Positions 29,941 through 38,334 of a stretch of DNA of 64,000 nt are shown here, piece by piece. A program made the translations under genes and the position numbers. Position 1 is the stretch's first letter, and the number at the start of each line of letters is the position of its first letter. Below the pieces are notes generated by a model. That model was not told the DNA's origin. It did not search any database and was given only the letters and a program-made list of their open reading frames with translations. This DNA comes from Kribbella sp. NBC_00382 (GTDB lineage: Bacteria; Actinomycetota; Actinomycetes; Propionibacteriales; Kribbellaceae). Location of the stretch: contig NZ_CP107954.1 in assembly GCF_036067295.1 (NCBI RefSeq), positions 1,364,001-1,428,000 on the forward strand. Direction: 5' to 3'.

Positions 29941-30777
29941 TCACCTGAGCTCGTAGACGACGAAGTCGACCAGTGGGCGGTAGCCGATGGCGGCGTAGAT
30001 CTTGTTGGAGGTGGGGTTGGCGAGGTCGGTGTTGAGGCAGACCTCCGAGCCGGTGGCCTGGAGGTGTTTGGTGACATGGGCCGTGAGGGCGCTCGCGTAG
30101 CCGTGGCCACGGGCGGACGGGGGTGTGTAGACCGGGCCTACGCGGGTCGCGTTGAAGAGGGTTTCCTGGTGGCCGACGACGCTCACCACCCGGCCTCCGT
30201 CCTCCCAGAGCCAGACCCGGCCGCGTTCGATCCTGGTACTGCCCCAGCGGTACTGCTCGTCGGGCGGCAGTGGGTGTCCAAGCTCGGTTCCGTAGGCGGC
30301 CAGCAGAGAGACGACAACCTCCAGATCCGCGGCGACCGCCTGCCGGGCGGTACCGGTCGCGTGCTGTTCGACGAAGGTACCGAGCTTGTGCAGCCGCATG
30401 CCGAGGGTCTGGTGGAAGGTCTTGCCGGTGCGCGCGGCACGGAGCTCAGCCAACTGCCGCGCGGCGGTCGCAGTACCGGCGATGGTGTCGGGGTCGGGTG
30501 CTTGGTCGGCGCAGATGTCGGCGATCGCCGGGACCAAGGCGTCCGGGAGGGCTCCGAGTTGGATGCCGCGGAGGGCTGTGCAGAAGACGGCGCCGACGAC
30601 CTCGCCCGGGTCGTCGTGGATCGACAAGAAGAGGGGTGGCGCGGGGTCGTGCAGGATGCCGTCGACGCGGTCCGCGGTGTTGCTGAGGATGTAGGAGTGC
30701 AGGACCGGATCGCGTTGCAGGAAAGGGAAAGTGATCGCCTTGAACTCCGCCGGATCGGCGGTCAGCCGGACCTTCAT
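29941..30777 (-). CDS. GNAT acetyltransferase, tandem paralogue 2
   Basis: 278 aa. The C-terminal half carries the acetyl-CoA motif (VGPVYTPPSARGHGYASALTAHV) and the closing NLANPTSNKIYAAIGY-type block (here TDLANPTSNKIYAAIGY). The N-terminal half is a second GNAT-like domain of the kind found in actinobacterial double-GNAT proteins. The open frame runs far upstream, but ATG 30777 was chosen because it overlaps the previous stop (ATGA) and aligns with the paralogue's start. The substrate is unknown. Confidence 0.85.
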   Translation of the reverse strand: MKVRLTADPAEFKAITFPFLQRDPVLHSYILSNTADRVDGILHDPAPPLFLSIHDDPGEVVGAVFCTALRGIQLGALPDALVPAIADICADQAPDPDTIAGTATAARQLAELRAARTGKTFHQTLGMRLHKLGTFVEQHATGTARQAVAADLEVVVSLLAAYGTELGHPLPPDEQYRWGSTRIERGRVWLWEDGGRVVSVVGHQETLFNATRVGPVYTPPSARGHGYASALTAHVTKHLQATGSEVCLNTDLANPTSNKIYAAIGYRPLVDFVVYELR

Positions 30778-31607
30778 GCGGCGAAGACGAGGTCGATGAA
30801 GTCTGCGACCGGAACGTAGCCGAGTTGGGCGTAGATCTTGTTGGAGGTCGGGTTGGCCAGGTCGGTGTAGAGGCAGGGCTTGTTGCCAGCAGCAAGGACT
30901 CGGGCGGTGAGGTTGCTGGTCAGCGCGCCGGCGTAGCCGTGGCGGCGGTGTTCGGGCGGGGTGTAGATCGGGCCGACCCGGCTGGCGCCGTGGAGCGGTA
31001 GGCGGTAGCCGCCCATGCTGACCGTCTGGCCGTTGGCGTCCCAGAACCACAGGGTGCCTTGCTCCAACTGACGCTTCGCCCAGCTCTCGCCGAGGAAGGC
31101 GACCTCCGCGGGAAAGCCGTCGGCCACCCAGGTGACGGCGAGTGGGATGTCGTCCGGGCGCATCAGGCGGAGCTCTCCGTCAGCCTTCAACGGAGTGAGT
31201 ACGTCGAGGCGGTGCAGGCGGGTGCCCTTCGACTCAGCGCCTGCGGTGGTCCCTCGAAGTTCCGACCACCTGTCCCCGAAGGCGTAGACCGCGGCACGAT
31301 CGCCGGAGACTCCAGAGAGGGCCGGTAAGGCTTCGGCGTACGCGTCGGCTACCTCGGCCGCCAGCTCGGCGCGGAGGGCGCCTACGTAGACGGGTCGGCC
31401 GGGAGTGCGCATCGCGACGCCGGTGACCGCGCCTGCGGAGTCGTGGACGGAGACGAAGTACGAGGGCTCGGTCTCGTCCGGGTAGCGGCCGGCGGCTCGG
31501 TCGGAGACGTTGCTCATGATCAGGGTGTGGAGTACCGGGTCCTGTTCCAGGAACGGGAAGGCGGTCGCCTGGAAGGCCTTCGGATCGGTGGTCAGCCGCA
31601 CGCTCAT
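30774..31607 (-). CDS. GNAT acetyltransferase, tandem paralogue 1
   Basis: 277 aa, closely related to the next gene. Both begin with VRLT followed by a DP pair and FPFL, and both share a DPVLH segment. Both end with TDLANPTSNKIYA and a short hydrophobic tail. The acetyl-CoA loop is VGPIYTPPEHRRHGYAGALTS. A minus-strand TAGGGT lies 8 nt before the ATG, so it may also be leaderless. It is divergent from a PadR gene only 56 nt away, which may regulate it. Confidence 0.87.
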   Translation of the reverse strand: MSVRLTTDPKAFQATAFPFLEQDPVLHTLIMSNVSDRAAGRYPDETEPSYFVSVHDSAGAVTGVAMRTPGRPVYVGALRAELAAEVADAYAEALPALSGVSGDRAAVYAFGDRWSELRGTTAGAESKGTRLHRLDVLTPLKADGELRLMRPDDIPLAVTWVADGFPAEVAFLGESWAKRQLEQGTLWFWDANGQTVSMGGYRLPLHGASRVGPIYTPPEHRRHGYAGALTSNLTARVLAAGNKPCLYTDLANPTSNKIYAQLGYVPVADFIDLVFAA

Positions 31608-31651
31608 GGCCAGTCACCCTACGGGTACCACCGGTCGCGGGCAGGTGAATT

Positions 31652-31657
31652 TACACT
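31652..31657 (+). promoter_or_regulatory. -10 box of the PadR gene, leaderless type
   Basis: TACACT ends 6 nt before the ATG at 31664 and no ribosome binding site is present. The opposing minus-strand TAGGGT of the GNAT gene (31616-31621) lies in the same 56-bp gap. Confidence 0.45.
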
Positions 31658-31663
31658 GCGAGC

Positions 31664-32305
31664 ATGTCCACCACGCGCTTGCTCCTGCTCGGCGTCGTCC
31701 GGATCTTCCAGCCGGCCTACGGCTACCAGCTGCGCCAGGAGCTGCTGACCTGGAACGTCCAGCAGTGGGCGAACATCAACCCCGGGTCGATCTACACCGG
31801 CCTGCGCACGCTGGCCAAGCACGGCTACCTGCTGGAGCTGGAGGAAGGCGCCGGGAACAAGCCCGGGCGTACGTCGTACAAGCTGACCTCGGACGGCGAG
31901 TCGGAGTACTTCACCCTGCTCCGGGCGGCGCTGTGGAGCGTGGACGGGTTCCGGCCGGACCAGATGCAGGCGGCGCTCAGCTTCCTGTGGTCACTGCGCC
32001 GCGACGAGGTGCTCGCCGCGCTGGAGTCGCGGATCGTCCAGCTGGAGCAGCTCTCCAAGGCGGAGCCGTTCTCGGAGCGGCAGATCATCGAGGACCCCGG
32101 TACGCCGGACCACGTGGTCGAGATGCTCCGGATCGCCGACGCCCGCGACCGGGGCGAGCTGGAGTGGACCAAGGGGTTCCGGCAGCGGGTGGCCGACGGG
32201 AGCTACTCGTTCGCGGGCGAGGCACCCGACTGGGCGCCCCCGCCCGGCCTCGCCTCACACTGGGGGGTCATCCCGGAGCCGCCGGCCGGCGCCGCGCCGG
32301 CCTGA
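31664..32305 (+). CDS. PadR family transcriptional regulator
   Basis: 213 aa. The winged-helix domain is clear (AYGYQLRQELLTWN, INPGSIYTGLRTLAKHGYL, and the wing RTSYKLTSDGESEY). The longer C-terminal helical domain (residues about 90-170) is the Vir_act_alpha_C-type dimerisation part of subfamily 1. A Pro/Ala-rich tail ends the protein. It probably represses the adjacent DrrAB-type exporter, whose promoter region contains two copies of a quasi-palindromic element. Confidence 0.9.
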   Translation: MSTTRLLLLGVVRIFQPAYGYQLRQELLTWNVQQWANINPGSIYTGLRTLAKHGYLLELEEGAGNKPGRTSYKLTSDGESEYFTLLRAALWSVDGFRPDQMQAALSFLWSLRRDEVLAALESRIVQLEQLSKAEPFSERQIIEDPGTPDHVVEMLRIADARDRGELEWTKGFRQRVADGSYSFAGEAPDWAPPPGLASHWGVIPEPPAGAAPA

Positions 32306-32365
32306 GCCCAGGGCCGCGGCCCACCAGCCCGCGCCACCGGCCGGCGAGCCCGATTGCAGATTTAA

Positions 32366-32401
32366 TCAATGTTGACTATTCAATGTTGATTGTTCGAGAC
32401 T
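32366..32401 (+). promoter_or_regulatory. Exporter promoter with duplicated putative PadR operator
   Basis: TTGACT (32372-32377) and GAGACT (32396-32401) are 18 nt apart, and the ATG follows by 6 nt. The decamer TCAATGTTGA, itself an imperfect palindrome, occurs at 32366-32375 and again at 32380-32389, so one copy overlaps the -35 and the other fills the spacer. Confidence 0.6.
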
Positions 32402-32407
32402 GTCGGC

Positions 32408-33397
32408 ATGATGATCGAAGCTCGCGGACTCGTCCGCACCTTCAAGACCAAGCGCGGGCCGGTGCAGGCCGTGCAGGGGGTAGACCTGGATGTCGCCGAC
32501 GGGGAGATCGTCGGCTTCCTCGGCCCGAACGGGGCCGGCAAGACCACCACGATGCGGATGCTGGCGACCCTGATCACGCCGACCAGCGGGACCGCGACCG
32601 TAGCCGGCTGCGACCTGGCCAAAGACCCGGTCGGCGTCCGTCGCCGGATCGGGTACGTCCCGCAGAGCGGCTCGACGCTGCCCGAGGCGATCGCCGGTGA
32701 CGAGGTGGTCGACCACGCCCGGCTGTACGGCGTAAGCAAGAAGAAGGCGATCGCCGACGGCCAGGCGCTGTTCGACGAGCTGGACCTGCCCGGCCTGTGG
32801 CGGCGGCAGTGCAAGACCCTGTCGGGTGGCCAGCGGCGCCGGCTCGACATCGTGATGGGGCTGATCCACGACCCCAAGCTGATCTTCCTGGACGAGCCGA
32901 CCACCGGCCTCGACCCGCAGGCGCGGGCGAACCTGTGGGAGCACATCCGCGGCCTGCGTGACCGCGGCGCGACGATCTTCCTCACCACCCACTACCTGGA
33001 CGAGGCGGACGCGCTGTGCGACCGGATCCTGGTCATCGACCACGGCAAGATCGTGGCGGCCGGCAAGCCTGAGGAGCTCAAGCAGCAGGTCTCCGGCGAC
33101 GGCGTCCGGCTCAGCCTGGCTGATGCCTCGCAGGCGCCCGCGGTGAGCAAGGTGGTCGCCGAACTGCCCGGCGCGGTCGCCATCGAGACCGACGGCGACG
33201 TGGTCGCCTTCCGGATCCCCAAGGGCGGTTCCGTACTACCGTCGCTGCTCCGCTCGATCGATGCCCAAGGCATCGAGTTGCACGGCGTCGAGGTGCACCG
33301 CCCGACCCTCGACGACGTCTTCCTGACGATGACCGGCCGCTCCCTCCGCGACGAGGATGCGCCTGTTGCTTCGGACGAGAAGGAGGCAGCGGCATGA
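32408..33397 (+). CDS. DrrA-type ABC transporter ATP-binding protein
   Basis: 329 aa from ATG 32408, which is favoured over an upstream in-frame start because of the promoter position. Walker A GPNGAGKTTT, signature CKTLSGGQRRRLDI, Walker B LIFLDEPTTGLD and LTTHYLDEAD are complete. The C-terminal DrrA extension ends in the common VFLTMTGRSLRD motif. With the next gene (ATGA overlap) it forms a drug or lipid exporter, likely induced when the PadR repressor binds its ligand. Confidence 0.94.
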   Translation: MMIEARGLVRTFKTKRGPVQAVQGVDLDVADGEIVGFLGPNGAGKTTTMRMLATLITPTSGTATVAGCDLAKDPVGVRRRIGYVPQSGSTLPEAIAGDEVVDHARLYGVSKKKAIADGQALFDELDLPGLWRRQCKTLSGGQRRRLDIVMGLIHDPKLIFLDEPTTGLDPQARANLWEHIRGLRDRGATIFLTTHYLDEADALCDRILVIDHGKIVAAGKPEELKQQVSGDGVRLSLADASQAPAVSKVVAELPGAVAIETDGDVVAFRIPKGGSVLPSLLRSIDAQGIELHGVEVHRPTLDDVFLTMTGRSLRDEDAPVASDEKEAAA

Positions 33398-34158
33398 CCG
33401 TTCTCAAGGAAACCTGGATCGTCTTCAACCGCGCGATGCGGCTGTCGCTGCGCAATCCGATGTGGTCCATCCTGATGCTCAGCCAGCCGCTGATGTACCT
33501 GTTCCTGTTCGGCCCGCTGCTCAAGCCGATCACCGCGCAGATCAGTCAGGGCGCGACCACGAACGCCTACCAGGTGTTCATCCCCGGCCTGATCGTCCAG
33601 CTCGGCATGTTCGGCGCGATGTTCGTCGGTTTCGGCCTGATCGCGGAGTACCGGGCCGGCGTGATCGAGGCCGACCGGGTCACCCCAGCCTCCCGGATCG
33701 CGCTGATGGCAGGCCGCGTACTACGAGATGTCGTGGTGCTCGTCGTCCAGTCGATCCTCCTGCTGGTGGCCGCGTTGCCACTGGGTCTGCGCGCTCCCTG
33801 GGGCGGCGTACTCCTGTCGCTGGTGATCGTCGCCCTGCTCGGCGCGACGTTCGCCTCCCTGTCGTACTCCGTCGCCCTCATCACCAAGAGCGAGGACGCC
33901 CTGGCGCCGCTGCTCAACGGCATCGCCATGCCGCTCCTGCTGCTCTCCGGCATCCTCCTGCCGATGCAGATCGGCCCGACCTGGCTGCAACGGCTGTCCG
34001 ACATCAGCCCGCTCAAGCACGTCGTCAACGGCGTCCGCGCCCTCTTCCGCGGCGACATCTCCAGCAGCGCCTCCCTGTGGGGTCTCTTCTGGGTAGTACT
34101 GCTCACCGTCGTCGGTTTGACGGTCGGCGCTCGCACCTTCCGCAAGGAAAGCGCCTAG
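33394..34158 (+). CDS. DrrB-type ABC-2 permease
   Basis: 254 aa, six membrane segments. N-terminal FNRAMRLSLRNPMWSILMLSQ, the AEYRAGVIEADRVTPASR loop, and LLLLSGILLPMQIGP are typical of DrrB-like permeases. It ends just before a very strong terminator. Confidence 0.92.
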   Translation: MTVLKETWIVFNRAMRLSLRNPMWSILMLSQPLMYLFLFGPLLKPITAQISQGATTNAYQVFIPGLIVQLGMFGAMFVGFGLIAEYRAGVIEADRVTPASRIALMAGRVLRDVVVLVVQSILLLVAALPLGLRAPWGGVLLSLVIVALLGATFASLSYSVALITKSEDALAPLLNGIAMPLLLLSGILLPMQIGPTWLQRLSDISPLKHVVNGVRALFRGDISSSASLWGLFWVVLLTVVGLTVGARTFRKESA

Positions 34159-34164
34159 CCGTGA

Positions 34165-34200
34165 CTGCTTGCGTCCGGAGGGTAGTCCGGACGCAAGCAG
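34165..34200 (+). terminator. Strong hairpin terminator of the exporter operon
   Basis: CTGCTTGCGTCCGGA and TCCGGACGCAAGCAG form a perfect 15-bp stem with a 6-nt loop, followed by TTGTT, six nt after the permease stop. Confidence 0.85.
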
Positions 34201-34242
34201 TTGTTCATCGGGCGGTCGCCCGGCCTGTTTAGCGTGGATGGC

Positions 34243-35691
34243 ATGCGTGTGCCGTCGGCGTTGGTTCGTGGGGTTGTGGGGTCGTGTGTGGTGGCCGCCG
34301 CGTCCTTGGTGACGTCGGTGGTACCGGAGTCCTCGTGGGTGGCGTCGCTGCCGATCGCGAGCGACCTGCGGTCGACCCTGCCGGGCCGGATGACCGGGCT
34401 GGCCTTCATGGTGGCCGGGCTCGGTCTGATGGTGTGGGCCTGGCTGTCGGTCGGACGGCAGGTGCTGGCCGGCAAGAGGTACCGGTTAACTCCACTGATC
34501 GTCTGGACGAGTGTTCCGCTGCTGCTGGCGCCGCCGTTGTTCAGCCGGGACGTCTGGAGCTACGCAGCACAAGGCGCGCTGGTCGCGAAGGGCTACGACC
34601 CCTACAGCGTCGGCCCCGGCGTCCTGAGCGGCCACATCGTCGAGGCCGTCGACCCGATGTGGATGCAGACCCCTGCACCGTACGGCCCGATACCTCTCGC
34701 GTACGGCGGTCTCATGGCGCGGCTGACCATGGACCCGTACGTCCTCATGCTGGCGCATCGCCTGCTCGCAGTACTGGGCTTCGTACTGATCGCCTGGGCC
34801 GTACCGCGGCTCGCCACCGCCTGCCGGGTCAACCCGGCCGTCGCAACCTGGCTGGTCGTCGCCAACCCGATGCTGATCGCGCATGGGCTGGGCGCTGCCC
34901 ACAACGACATCCTCATGCTGGGACTAGCCTGCGCTGCCTTCGCGATAGCCCTCACCGGCCACTGGGGAACAGCTGCGGTCCTCGCCGGTACTGCGGCCGC
35001 CGTGAAGCTGCCCGGTGGGCTAGTGGTCGTCGCCATCGCGGCCGTGATGAGCCCACTGGCCGGGCGCGCTCGGCTGCGACTGGCGAGCTTGACCATCGCG
35101 GGTGCGATCTCGGTCCTGACGCTGGTGACTATTGGCGAGCTGACCGGGGTGGGGTCGGGTTGGCTCAGCGCGCTCGACGTACCGGGGCTGATCAAGTCGC
35201 CGCTGTCTATCTCCAACTTGATTGCATTGGGGGCTTCCGGCGTACTGGAGTGGCTCGGGGAGGACACTGCCGCCCAGCAGGCGTTGCAGATCGTGCGGCT
35301 GCTGGCGATGCTCATCGCGATCGGGCTGATCGCAGTACTGGGGTTGCGGTCGTCGATCCACAACGCGGCGCGGGCCGTGGGAATCGCCTTGCTGGCCTTG
35401 GTTCAGCTGGGGCCGACGGCGCACGACTGGTACTTCATCTGGTGCTTGCCGTTCCTGGCGGTGGCACGCCCTGGCCGCAAGCTCACCACCGCCCTGATCG
35501 GCGTCAGCATCGTCCTGACCATCGCCTCGCCGCTCAACTCTTCGCTGCGCGGCGCAATCATCCCCATCCTCGTCACGACTGCCCTGGTGCTGGTCGTAGT
35601 CGGCTGCCTACTCGGCCGCCTCCGCACCCTGCAACCTGCTCGCCCTGTACCGACCAAGGTCCCCGCCAAGGTTGCTGCTACAGCTGGCTAA
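34243..35691 (+). CDS. MptB-like polyprenol-phosphate-mannose-dependent mannosyltransferase
   Basis: 482 aa, GT-C fold membrane protein with about 13 helices. The extracytoplasmic loop LFSRDVWSYAAQGALVAKGY contains the catalytic acidic residue of the family, and YDPYSVGP follows as in MptB. It likely adds alpha-1,6-mannose to a cell envelope glycolipid or polymer using a polyprenyl donor. TAGCGT (34230-34235) sits 7 nt before the ATG, suggesting a leaderless message. The 3' end overlaps convergent menD by 14 nt. Confidence 0.85.
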   Translation: MRVPSALVRGVVGSCVVAAASLVTSVVPESSWVASLPIASDLRSTLPGRMTGLAFMVAGLGLMVWAWLSVGRQVLAGKRYRLTPLIVWTSVPLLLAPPLFSRDVWSYAAQGALVAKGYDPYSVGPGVLSGHIVEAVDPMWMQTPAPYGPIPLAYGGLMARLTMDPYVLMLAHRLLAVLGFVLIAWAVPRLATACRVNPAVATWLVVANPMLIAHGLGAAHNDILMLGLACAAFAIALTGHWGTAAVLAGTAAAVKLPGGLVVVAIAAVMSPLAGRARLRLASLTIAGAISVLTLVTIGELTGVGSGWLSALDVPGLIKSPLSISNLIALGASGVLEWLGEDTAAQQALQIVRLLAMLIAIGLIAVLGLRSSIHNAARAVGIALLALVQLGPTAHDWYFIWCLPFLAVARPGRKLTTALIGVSIVLTIASPLNSSLRGAIIPILVTTALVLVVVGCLLGRLRTLQPARPVPTKVPAKVAATAG

Positions 35692-37408
35692 TCGCCTGAT
35701 GTAGTTCGGCGTGGAGGTCGCGGTGAGTGGAGCGATCGACCTTGACCTCTACTACGTCGATACCGGCGACTGTGCGGGCCAGTACTTCGCGCAGTTGGTC
35801 TGCTGTCTCCACCAGCTGGTGTGGCGTGCCGGTGGCGGCGCAGAGTGCTGCGAGGTCGACGTTGTGCGGTGTGCCGAAGACACGCTCGAAGTAGTCGGCA
35901 TGGTCGCCACCACCCTGCTCAAGCGTGGCGAAGATACCTCCGCCGTTGTCGTTGAGCACCACGATCCGCAGATCCGGGCGAGGCTCGGCAGGCCCGATCA
36001 CCAGCCCGTTGCTGTCATGCAGAAAGGCCAGATCACCAACCAGCGCGTACGTCGCACCCGCATTAGCCAGTGCAGCGCCCACGGCGGTAGAGAGCGTGCC
36101 GTCGATCCCCGCCAGCCCACGGTTGGCCACCGTACGGATCGGAACGACCGGAGCCAGATCGAGATCCCGCACGGGATTGGAGGAGGCGACGACGAGCATG
36201 CCGTCGGCTCCGACGACTTCACCGAGTACGGCCGCAATCACTGGTCCTGAGAGCCCACCGGCAAACACCTTGTCCATGGCGGCTCGGGCCAATTGGTCGG
36301 CATGCTGCCAACGGTCCAGCCAATCGGTCTGATCGGAGCCGATCACCTCAAGGCCGGTGACGACCGAAGCCGCACGGTGAGCGGCGTCGGGCCAGAGGCC
36401 GGTCGGCGCGACCACGATCACCTCGACATCAGGACGAGCGAGCAGCTTGGAGACCGGCCGCGACAACGTCGGATGCCCGAACACGATCACCCGCTCGATC
36501 TCCGCCCCGAGCGAAGACAGCGCGGGCGAAGCCGTCACCGCGGAAGACGTCGGCGCAGCCGCCGCTGCGGATGACGTCGCCGCGGATGACGTCGCCGCCT
36601 GAGATGTTGCTGCCAGCAACAAACGGTAGGACGAGATGACGGCCGGTCCGGTTCTCGCCCGGCTGGATGGTTCGGCGAAGAGGGGCCAGTTGCCTGCCTC
36701 GGCGGCTAGGCGTGCGGCTTGGGAGGCGCCGTCGCCTGCGACTACAACCGTCTTCGGGCCGGGGGCTACGGCGGACGGCTGGGCTCCGGTGGCGTGGACG
36801 CTTGTCCAGGGGCCGGTGGTGCGGCCATCGAGCGGCTCCGGCCAGTCTCCATCGCCAGTTGGGACCAGCGGCTCGACTAGTGGGCAGTTGAGGTGGACCG
36901 GGCCCGGGTCGGCGGTACGCGCGCCGACAGCGGTCGACACCGCGCGTGCGATCTGCGAGCGCCAGTAGGCGACTTGGCCGACCTGCTTGCTCGGCGTACC
37001 GAGCTCGTGGAACAGGCGAACAGCATCACCGAACACCTTGAGCTGGTCGGTGGTCTGGTTGGCGCCGGTCCCCCGCAGCTCCGGCGGGCGGTCCGCACTC
37101 AGCACGATGAGAGGCAGGCCGCTGTGGGACGCCTCTAGTACTGCCGGGTGGAGGTTCGCGACCGCAGTACCGGAGGTCGTCACCACCGGCACCGGCAGAC
37201 CCGTCCCACGGATCAAGCCGATCGCCAGGAAGCCCGCAGTACGTTCGTCGATGCGCACATGCAGACGCAGTCGCCCGTCCCGGTCAGCAGCGGCCAGCGC
37301 GAGAGCCAGTGGCGTACTACGTGAGCCAGGAGCCAGCACCGCCTCCCGCACGCCGGACCTGATCAGCTCGTCGACCACCACAGTCGCGAATGCCGTGGAC
37401 GGGTTCAT
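35678..37408 (-). CDS. menD: 2-succinyl-5-enolpyruvyl-6-hydroxy-3-cyclohexene-1-carboxylate synthase
   Basis: 576 aa, thiamine diphosphate enzyme. The N-terminal PYR domain shows APGSRSTPLALALA, HVRIDERTAGFLAIG (the cofactor Glu) and TTSGTAVANLHPAV. The C-terminal PP domain has GDLAFLHDSNGL and LNDNGGGIFATL (Mg and diphosphate binding). An Ala/Ser/Thr-rich stretch at about residues 266-292 interrupts the middle domain and is encoded by tandem 15-bp repeats. ATG 37408 overlaps the menC stop (ATGA), so an upstream in-frame start was rejected. Confidence 0.95.
   Translation of the reverse strand: MNPSTAFATVVVDELIRSGVREAVLAPGSRSTPLALALAAADRDGRLRLHVRIDERTAGFLAIGLIRGTGLPVPVVTTSGTAVANLHPAVLEASHSGLPLIVLSADRPPELRGTGANQTTDQLKVFGDAVRLFHELGTPSKQVGQVAYWRSQIARAVSTAVGARTADPGPVHLNCPLVEPLVPTGDGDWPEPLDGRTTGPWTSVHATGAQPSAVAPGPKTVVVAGDGASQAARLAAEAGNWPLFAEPSSRARTGPAVISSYRLLLAATSQAATSSAATSSAAAAAPTSSAVTASPALSSLGAEIERVIVFGHPTLSRPVSKLLARPDVEVIVVAPTGLWPDAAHRAASVVTGLEVIGSDQTDWLDRWQHADQLARAAMDKVFAGGLSGPVIAAVLGEVVGADGMLVVASSNPVRDLDLAPVVPIRTVANRGLAGIDGTLSTAVGAALANAGATYALVGDLAFLHDSNGLVIGPAEPRPDLRIVVLNDNGGGIFATLEQGGGDHADYFERVFGTPHNVDLAALCAATGTPHQLVETADQLREVLARTVAGIDVVEVKVDRSTHRDLHAELHQAISQL
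36540..36596. repeat. Tandem 15-bp repeats within menD
   Basis: GCGGATGACGTCGCC occurs twice in direct succession (36567-36581 and 36582-36596), and a diverged copy lies at 36540-36554. On the coding strand they give ATSSA-like repeats. Confidence 0.8.
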
Positions 37409-38334
37409 CCAACACTCCCCTTCAATGCTTCGACCCTCGCCAGCCGTTGCTCCCACTTGGCAGTGGTCGCTTGGTCGGCGGTTGGCAACTCTGTAGCAGG
37501 TACTAGGCGCTTCACCGGCAGGAAGCCGTTGACTGGCAGCAGCGGCTCATCGACAACCTCTGCTGTGAACATGGAGACAGTGGCGAGACCACACGCGTAG
37601 GGCAGCTCGGGGAGAGCCGCTGCCAGCGCTACTCCGGCAGCGATCCCGATGGACGTCTCCAACGCGGATGAGACGACCACGGGCAGTCCGATCTGCTCAG
37701 CGATGTCGAGACAGGCCCGGACGCCACCGATCGGCTGGACCTTCAGTACTGCGATGTCGGCGGCCTCAAGCTTCTTCACCCGCAGGGGATCCTCGGCGCG
37801 ACGGATGGACTCATCCGCAGCAACCAGTACGTCGGTACGCCGGCGTACAGCCGCCAGGTCTTCCACCGACGCGCACGGCTGCTCGACATACTCCAGGTCG
37901 AAGCGCCTGAGCTCCTTCAACGCCCGCAGCGCTTCATCCACAGACCAAGCCCCGTTGGCATCAATGCGCACCTGCCCGCCGCCGATAGCGTCCCGGACCG
38001 CCTCCACCCGCTCCAGGTCATCCGCCAGCGTCTGCCCCGGCTCAGCCACCTTCACCTTCGCCGTGGCGCACCCGGACGCCCGCACGATTGCCGCAGCCTT
38101 CTCCGGCCCGATCGCCGGCACAGTGCAATTCACCGGTACTTCGGAACGCACCGCCGCAGGCCACCCGTCATACGCGGCCTCGTACGCCGCCCGAAGCCAA
38201 GCCACACAAGTCGCGTCGTCGTAGTCGAGGAACGGCGACCACTCGGCCCATCCCGCCGGCCCTTCGAACAGCATCCCCTCGCGCACCGTGATCCCGCGGA
38301 ACTTGTTCTTCAACCCGATCGCATAAGTGATCAC
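37405..38334 (-). CDS. menC: o-Succinylbenzoate synthase
   Basis: 309 aa, enolase superfamily. Catalytic features are the KVKV pair (ATAKVKVAEPG), the metal ligands in QVRIDANGAWS, the Glu in LEYVEQPC, the Asp-Glu in VAADESIR, and the second Lys in AVLKVQPIGG. It dehydrates SHCHC to succinylbenzoate. It starts with GTG overlapping the menE stop, and ends overlapping menD. Confidence 0.95.
   Translation of the reverse strand: MITYAIGLKNKFRGITVREGMLFEGPAGWAEWSPFLDYDDATCVAWLRAAYEAAYDGWPAAVRSEVPVNCTVPAIGPEKAAAIVRASGCATAKVKVAEPGQTLADDLERVEAVRDAIGGGQVRIDANGAWSVDEALRALKELRRFDLEYVEQPCASVEDLAAVRRRTDVLVAADESIRRAEDPLRVKKLEAADIAVLKVQPIGGVRACLDIAEQIGLPVVVSSALETSIGIAAGVALAAALPELPYACGLATVSMFTAEVVDEPLLPVNGFLPVKRLVPATELPTADQATTAKWEQRLARVEALKGSVG

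Noticed and set aside
36540..36596. Possible CRISPR-like repeats
   Set aside because: The repeats are directly adjacent without spacers and lie within the menD coding frame.
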